Shown here: positions 63,001 through 64,000 of the stretch, piece by piece
Layout of the letters: every line of letters starts with the position of its first letter
Numbering within the stretch: the stretch's first letter is position 1
From: Liolophura sinensis
Taxonomy: Eukaryota > Mollusca > Polyplacophora > Chitonida > Chitonidae
DNA length: 64,000 bases
Direction: 5' to 3'
NCBI RefSeq assembly: GCF_032854445.1
Contig: NC_088304.1
Location: 3,164,001-3,228,000, forward strand
Made by a program: the position numbers and the translations under genes
Notes under the pieces: generated by a model
What the model was told of the DNA's origin: nothing
Databases searched by the model: none
The model's input: the letters and a program-made list of their open reading frames with translations, nothing else

Positions 63001-63344
63001 TCTCAACAGCTCTTGATTTTTACATTTCTAGTCGTAAAGTAACTCAGTTTTTATGATATTTGTCTTTTATATGATACTATGTAATAACAGCTGAATATTA
63101 AAGTGGCATGGGTGCCAATGGGATTCTGTGAATCCTATTTTAACAAATATCTCTTTGCTCCTCCCACAGGACTCATCGAGCCAGTATTTACGCCCACCGG
63201 AGTGTCAATCACGAAGTCTACTTCCAGTCCACCAACAAGTTCCGTCAACCCGCCGGCCTCCCAAACCCGAAAGACGTGTTGTTTTCCCTCGATCAAGTGG
63301 CTCAGAAGAAATTGTACAGGAACCACAATATTACACTGGTCTAA
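33062..63344 (+). CDS. HPS4: HPS4, subunit of BLOC-3 (Rab32/38 exchange factor); 13 coding exons
   Basis: HPS4 pairs with HPS1 as BLOC-3, a guanine-nucleotide exchange factor for Rab32/Rab38 in lysosome-related organelle biogenesis. Coding exons: 33062-33075, 37822-37927, 39148-39294, 40733-40840, 41751-41885, 42735-42829, 47724-47793, 48984-49008, 49574-51508, 59949-60023, 61615-61672, 62214-62322, 63170-63344; all junctions are GT-AG with matching phases. The N-terminus (WTASQIFFVYDH, YFSPPS, LCGQLMG) matches the first longin-like region of vertebrate HPS4. LGGAVLSSNGILCTQL and LPAGVRIISVMIS match its middle. LPNPKDVLFSLDQVAQKKL matches its conserved C-terminus. About 996 residues are predicted against about 708 in human; the excess lies in the Ser/Glu-rich centre. 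Exon 9 contains one frame break near 51023-51177. Several introns hold large minisatellites. Confidence 0.93.
35210..35450 (+). mobile_element. tRNA-derived SINE, near complete
   Basis: The tRNA-like head GGTGCCTCGGTGGCTGAGT includes an A-box-like TGGCTGAGTCG. Then follow CAGAAGCCTCTCACCAATG, the body (GGAAGGTCTACCAGCAACC, CATAATGCC, TTTTCTTGAGTACAAC) and the tail AAATAAATAAATAAAT. The B-box region appears deleted. It is inserted in HPS4 intron 1. Confidence 0.85.
35950..37380 (+). pseudogene. Decayed non-LTR retrotransposon (LINE) fragment
   Basis: Three broken frames read as parts of a LINE polyprotein. First comes the endonuclease-RT linker (FRPYRNKVSSLLCLARKQY, KKSWKIINEQVCRNK, NNFNDYFSSVEDKL). 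Then the start of the reverse transcriptase (KLKGNS, GLDGIHTSLVK, SGTVPNSLTIAQVLPIYK). Last is the 3' end (YPYLLYGNISWGKAY, LYIVQKRAVRTI). Stops and frameshifts are frequent, and the catalytic palm region with the YxDD motif is missing between about 36600 and 36620. The 3' tail has GGCTAATAAAATCATAC. The element is dead. Confidence 0.8.
37822..37927 (+). CDS. HPS4: HPS4 coding exon 2
   Basis: The acceptor TATATTTCAG precedes a 106-base exon ending at donor AGT|GTAGGT. It encodes SLWTASQIFFVYDH to IVYFSPPS (residues 5-40), equivalent to the SWWNYFFLYD and CYFYPP region at the start of human HPS4. Confidence 0.92.
38228..38335. repeat. TGATGATG-rich short tandem repeat
   Basis: Interrupted TGA/GATG trinucleotide repeats with TATCCTG punctuation recur three to four times in HPS4 intron 2. 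Confidence 0.8.
39148..39294 (+). CDS. HPS4: HPS4 coding exon 3
   Basis: The exon starts in phase 0 after TCCTTCAAG and ends CTG|GTGAGT. It has 49 codons including CALCGQLMGMV, equivalent to ELLCGQIAGVV in the human protein, and KFVLIHVEERYTL. Its last 18 or so bases and the donor are the seed of the tandem array that follows. Confidence 0.92.
39295..40630. repeat. 47-bp minisatellite made from the exon 3/intron 3 junction, about 28 copies
   Basis: GAGGTACACCCTG|GTGAGTTTGT recurs every 47 bases (donor GT at 39295, 39342, 39389 and on), so each unit copies the last codons of exon 3 and its splice donor. Roughly half the copies keep GGTGAG; many others have GATGAG, in which the GT is lost. Read on from exon 3, the first unit gives an immediate TGA. 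The array runs almost to exon 4. Confidence 0.93.
40733..40840 (+). CDS. HPS4: HPS4 coding exon 4
   Basis: The acceptor GTGTTTTTCAG and donor CAG|GTATTT bound 36 codons in phase 0: ALGTENSVSDHCLEQQ, then LYDTFTMYMGSLGTIRQ. The position matches LDQLVGFFNFYNGPVSLAY in human HPS4. Confidence 0.9.
41625..41729 (+). mobile_element. Truncated SINE preceded by a poly-G run
   Basis: About 13 G, then the head CTCCGTGGCAGAGATGATTAG, a short piece of middle, and a jump to the tail AAACAAATAAATAAATC. The body is deleted. Confidence 0.7.
41751..41885 (+). CDS. HPS4: HPS4 coding exon 5
   Basis: The acceptor TTTTTTCTTCCAG is followed by 45 codons in phase 0 (FSDALQSVWECFLPFC, then RRGFFSLPTVELPK) and the donor AAG|GTAGAG. 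Confidence 0.9.
42398..42600 (+). mobile_element. SINE copy in HPS4 intron 5
   Basis: A head remnant (AGTGGTTAGTATACTAGTGC) is followed by AGGAACCTCTCACCATTG, CACCTGCGGATGGTCAG, AGTGAAATATTCTTTAGTA and a diverged AAATAAATAGATCAAT tail. Confidence 0.8.
42735..42829 (+). CDS. HPS4: HPS4 coding exon 6
   Basis: The acceptor TTTTTCTGTTGCAG precedes 95 bases encoding SGADIFLQASSMLQA and GVLGGAVLSSN plus two bases of Gly. The human counterpart is PHILAGCILYKG. The donor GG|GTTTGT is weak, which is notable because the 45-bp array begins about 180 bases downstream. Confidence 0.88.
42860..42930 (+). mobile_element. Short SINE body fragment
   Basis: GAAGATCTGTCAGCAACCGG matches the middle of the SINE body; it directly follows exon 6. 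Confidence 0.55.
43013..47345. repeat. 45-bp minisatellite, about 96 copies
   Basis: The unit GTACCTTTGTGACAGCCACT plus GATGCAGACAGATAAGGGTGCATGG is repeated for 4.3 kb with point variants (ATCGG, ATAGG, ATGGG; TTTT for CTTT). Since 45 is a multiple of three, the minus strand stays open for 1443 codons, with the 15-residue repeat MHPYLSASVAVTKVP. A minus-strand block near 44800-45100 recurs near 45560-45860 as a larger duplicated unit. It lies in HPS4 intron 6. Confidence 0.95.
47724..47793 (+). CDS. HPS4: HPS4 coding exon 7
   Basis: After CTTCTTTCCCCAG the first base completes the Gly codon from exon 6. The frame then reads ILCTQLSEELTSRFLVIKP and ends CAT|GTATGT. The human counterpart is LIVSTQLPPSLTAKVLL. 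Confidence 0.9.
47907..48550. mobile_element. Pearl-like element with ~175-bp internal repeats
   Basis: GAGCTCGCCTGT at the left and ACAGGTGAGCTT at the right are near-inverted ends. Inside, a ~175-bp unit (GTTAAACAAAATGTTAG, ATTGAGCTCAGGGTTTGC, GGGGATATTCCAT) occurs about three times, starting at 47986, 48165 and 48337. The design resembles the bivalve pearl-type non-autonomous elements, which have a tandem ~160-180-bp core. The assignment is by architecture only. Confidence 0.5.
48984..49008 (+). CDS. HPS4: HPS4 coding exon 8, a 25-nt microexon
   Basis: The acceptor CATGTTCCAG and donor CAG|GTCAGT bound 25 bases reading LPCQQVQT plus one base. Exon 7 ends in phase 0 and exon 9 needs one carried base, so an intervening exon of length 1 mod 3 is required; this one supplies G|AT (Asp). 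A nearer donor after CAACAG would give 15 bases and break the frame. Confidence 0.68.
49574..51508 (+). CDS. HPS4: HPS4 coding exon 9 (large central exon, one frame break)
   Basis: The acceptor TTATTGTTTTCAG leads into DFDLPAGVRIISVMISESEY, equivalent to LPPNVQIIPVFVTKEE. A long low-complexity acidic Ser/Glu/Lys segment follows, with about five diverged repeats of the type TNDKKxEMSPEIS at 50275-50600. The end, LTLYIQGYSDSMMILLLEEE, matches the conserved [22 protein letters not shown] block, then donor TTG|GTAATT. The frame used up to 51177 (TAG at 51178-51180) is not the frame used at the end. The change must fall between 51023 and 51177. Either a short intron (for example 51086-51146, 61 bases, weak sites) or a one-base indel would explain it. 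Confidence 0.85.
51858..58920. repeat. 63-bp minisatellite, about 112 copies, with larger duplication and one inverted unit
   Basis: The unit GGTACTGTACCTAACAAACC plus TCCTGAAATCAGATTGCCCA and GACACAATCCCAACCTGTCGCCA repeats for 7 kb in HPS4 intron 9. Since 63 is a multiple of three and the unit lacks stops in several frames, both strands carry very long frames (plus RLPRHNPNLSPGTVPNKPPEI type, minus GTVPGDRLGLCLGNLISGGLL type). A block of 26 units is duplicated at an offset of 1639 bases (landmark CCCAGATCTGT at 55114 and 56753). One unit at 56946-56988 is inverted. Confidence 0.95.
56946..57039. repeat. Hairpin: inverted unit inside the 63-bp array
   Basis: Left arm 56946-56988 (beginning ATCTGATTTCAGGAGG, ending CTGGTGACAG) is the reverse complement of 56997-57039 with about three mismatches. 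The spacer is eight bases. Confidence 0.9.
58944..59157. mobile_element. Diverged MITE of family A
   Basis: The left end CCCTAATTCTTCAACCTTTT is the best-preserved terminal repeat in the window. The right end (GGCTGAAAAGGTTAAAGATT) is a degraded inverted copy. The interior (GCATAAATTCCGCTGAAAAA) is only loosely similar to the other copies. It abuts the end of the 63-bp array. Confidence 0.55.
59160..59948 (+). other. HPS4: HPS4 intron 9, 3' part
   Basis: AT-rich sequence with a diverged SINE-like segment at about 59500-59612 (CACACCAGTTTGAAACTG, GGCATAAAACAACAATCAATT). No other feature was seen. Confidence 0.45.
59949..60023 (+). CDS. HPS4: HPS4 coding exon 10
   Basis: The acceptor CATATTTTTCAG and donor CAG|GTATGA bound 25 codons in phase 0: WKFALPQLGDLDFRVK, then ELVEMESRQ. 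The human counterpart is YHSSLASLNGLEVHLKETL. Confidence 0.92.
60312..60550 (+). mobile_element. tRNA-derived SINE with A- and B-box
   Basis: The head GGGCCTCTGTGGCTTATTGG carries an A-box-like word, and GAGTTCAAGTCCAGC matches the B-box GTTCRANTCC. The body GGTCTGCGAGCAACC and the tail AAATAAATAAATAAAA follow. It is the most tRNA-like copy in the window. Confidence 0.85.
61078..61215 (-). mobile_element. SINE 3' half, minus strand
   Basis: On the plus strand it reads tail first: TTTATTTGATTGGTGTTTTA, CGCCGTACTCAAGAATATTT, CTGCAGGTTGCTGGCAGACC. It faces the copy at 61286, forming an inverted pair. Confidence 0.82.
61286..61425 (+). mobile_element. SINE 3' half, plus strand
   Basis: AGAAGGTCTGCCAGCAACCT, CCACCATAATGCTGGC and GAGTATGGCGTAAAATACC match the body and tail. 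The head is missing. It is the right arm of an inverted SINE pair with about a 70-base spacer. Confidence 0.82.
61615..61672 (+). CDS. HPS4: HPS4 coding exon 11
   Basis: The acceptor TTTTGTTTTCTTCAG precedes 19 codons plus one base (PALEDYHFLMFNDFQRQVS), then donor CAG|GTATGT. The human counterpart is YNFTHYDRIQSLLMANL. Confidence 0.92.
61679..61808. repeat. 27-bp minisatellite, about 5 copies, just after the exon 11 donor
   Basis: GATGGTTTCCTGCATGAATT plus ATGCGTT repeats about five times, beginning within about ten bases of the donor GTATGT. Confidence 0.85.
62214..62322 (+). CDS. HPS4: HPS4 coding exon 12
   Basis: After CCTTTGATTTCAG the first two bases complete a Gly codon. The frame reads NVTKPVTHGEFEFCDLAIDL, then HEEFNKSASLSEFSA, and ends AG|GTATGC. 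The human counterpart is [20 protein letters not shown]. Confidence 0.92.
62350..62705. repeat. 22-bp minisatellite, about 16 copies
   Basis: AAGCTGTTTTGGTGTAAATA is repeated with variants (GTATAAAAT, GTGTCAGT, GTGTGAATACTACT) in HPS4 intron 12, starting about 30 bases after exon 12. Confidence 0.88.
63170..63344 (+). CDS. HPS4: HPS4 last coding exon
   Basis: The acceptor CTCCTCCCACAG precedes THRASIYAHRSVNHEVYFQS and QPAGLPNPKDVLFSLDQVAQ, ending KLYRNHNITLV and TAA at 63342-63344. This is the best-conserved part of HPS4 (human [20 protein letters not shown], then FSLSGKAKQKLL), and the C-terminal length is as expected. Confidence 0.95.
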
Positions 63345-63737
63345 CACAACCGAGGTGCTGTTTTTGTGTATATGTTATGTATCCCATAACCGATTTTCTA
63401 GGAAACATCACACTTTGAAAAAGTTTAAGGTATTTGAGGTCACAAATTATTTTTCTATCATAAGAGCTATTTTTATCTGCGCTGAGCGATTTTTAGCCAT
63501 ATTATAGTAAAATGAGATATCATATGGGCTGTTTTTATCTGCTGCGAGCTACTTTTAGCCGTATGAAAGTATTTTGGCTATGGTATACATGTAAGTGTCT
63601 GTGCGCTTGAGTGTCAGGTATTTTTATAGCCATGTGAAAGTATTTGGCTACAGTATATACACAAGTGAGTATGTGTGCCTGTTTTCTTATTAAACTTAAT
63701 GAGAAGATTTTTGCCCACATTTTCATACAGTGTATGA
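63345..63737 (+). other. HPS4 3' flank / 3' UTR
   Basis: AT-rich sequence with two diverged copies of a phrase around GCTATTTTTATCTGC and AGCCATATGAAAGTATTT. No canonical AATAAA occurs in this part; the nearest is at 63903-63908. Confidence 0.4.
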
Positions 63738-64000
63738 ACACTAAGCATTTCCTGCCTTAGTGTTCATACACAACATTATATCACCAATATAGAATATCAA
63801 TCATTGACAAGACAGGAGATGTTTCGATCTCTAGGTGTCAAACGAGTTAACAAGCAAGCAAAGTATATAAAAGCTAAACTTGTGTTAAAACGAACAAGGA
63901 CTAATAAAAATTACAGGAGATGTACGCGACTGTTTTTTAATGCCACACATAAATTTTTCACTGAAGTATATAGAATAGCTGGCAATGACGAGAGGAGATG
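63738..64000 (+). other. Unrecognised open frame running off the right edge
   Basis: The frame is open from a TGA at 63735-63737 to the window end (at least 87 codons). From about 63810 it has a strongly basic composition (RSLGVKRVNKQAKYIKAKL, then RTRTNKNYRRCTRLFF). I do not recognise it. It could be a mobile-element protein or chance. It overlaps the only AATAAA (63903-63908) that could serve HPS4. Confidence 0.25.

Overview
The window is eukaryotic genomic DNA: AT-rich, with small exons bounded by GT-AG introns, tRNA-derived SINEs, a decayed LINE, MITE-like elements and a very high minisatellite load. The SINE family (tRNA-like head, body with CAGCAACCTGCGGATG, AAATAAATAAAT tail) and the abundance of TACATGTA words are features I associate with lophotrochozoan genomes. 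A marine mollusc or close relative is my best guess; the sequence does not settle the species.

Two protein-coding genes are recognisable, head to head. On the minus strand is the 5' part of a phosphorylase kinase gamma subunit gene (PHKG). Its first coding exon (19450-19559) and next exon (364-539) are separated by an intron of 18.9 kb, and the rest lies beyond the left edge. A non-coding first exon may lie near 32301-32440. On the plus strand is a complete HPS4 gene (BLOC-3 subunit, Rab32/38 exchange factor complex, lysosome-related organelle biogenesis). It has 13 coding exons from 33062 to 63344 and would encode about 996 residues if one reading-frame break in the large exon is bridged. 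The roughly 0.6 kb between the putative 5' ends holds two tandem TCATGTGA boxes just upstream of the HPS4 ATG and two identical GCGCCCTCTA (CTCF-core-like) words.

Layout: 1-19449, end of a MITE, PHKG exon 364-539, then the PHKG intron with 37-bp, 52-bp and 27-bp arrays and SINE/MITE copies. 19450-19693, PHKG first coding exon with 5' UTR. 19694-32300, probable PHKG 5' intron with a ~180-bp satellite (12 copies), an 86-bp array with repeated cAMP-response elements and a 26-bp array. 32301-33061, bidirectional promoter region. 33062-63344, HPS4, whose introns hold a decayed LINE (intron 1), a 47-bp array seeded from the exon 3 splice donor (intron 3), a 45-bp array of about 96 copies (intron 6), a pearl-like element (intron 7), a 63-bp array of about 112 copies (intron 9), and smaller arrays in introns 11 and 12. 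63345-64000, 3' flank with an unrecognised open frame running off the edge.

Tandem arrays cover roughly 30 percent of the window. The very long open frames within them (up to 1443 codons) are by-products of stop-free units whose length is a multiple of three, and I do not call them genes. The best candidates for novelty are the amplified splice donor, the CRE array, the hairpin inside the 63-bp array, and the divergent PHKG/HPS4 promoter with MiT/TFE-type boxes.
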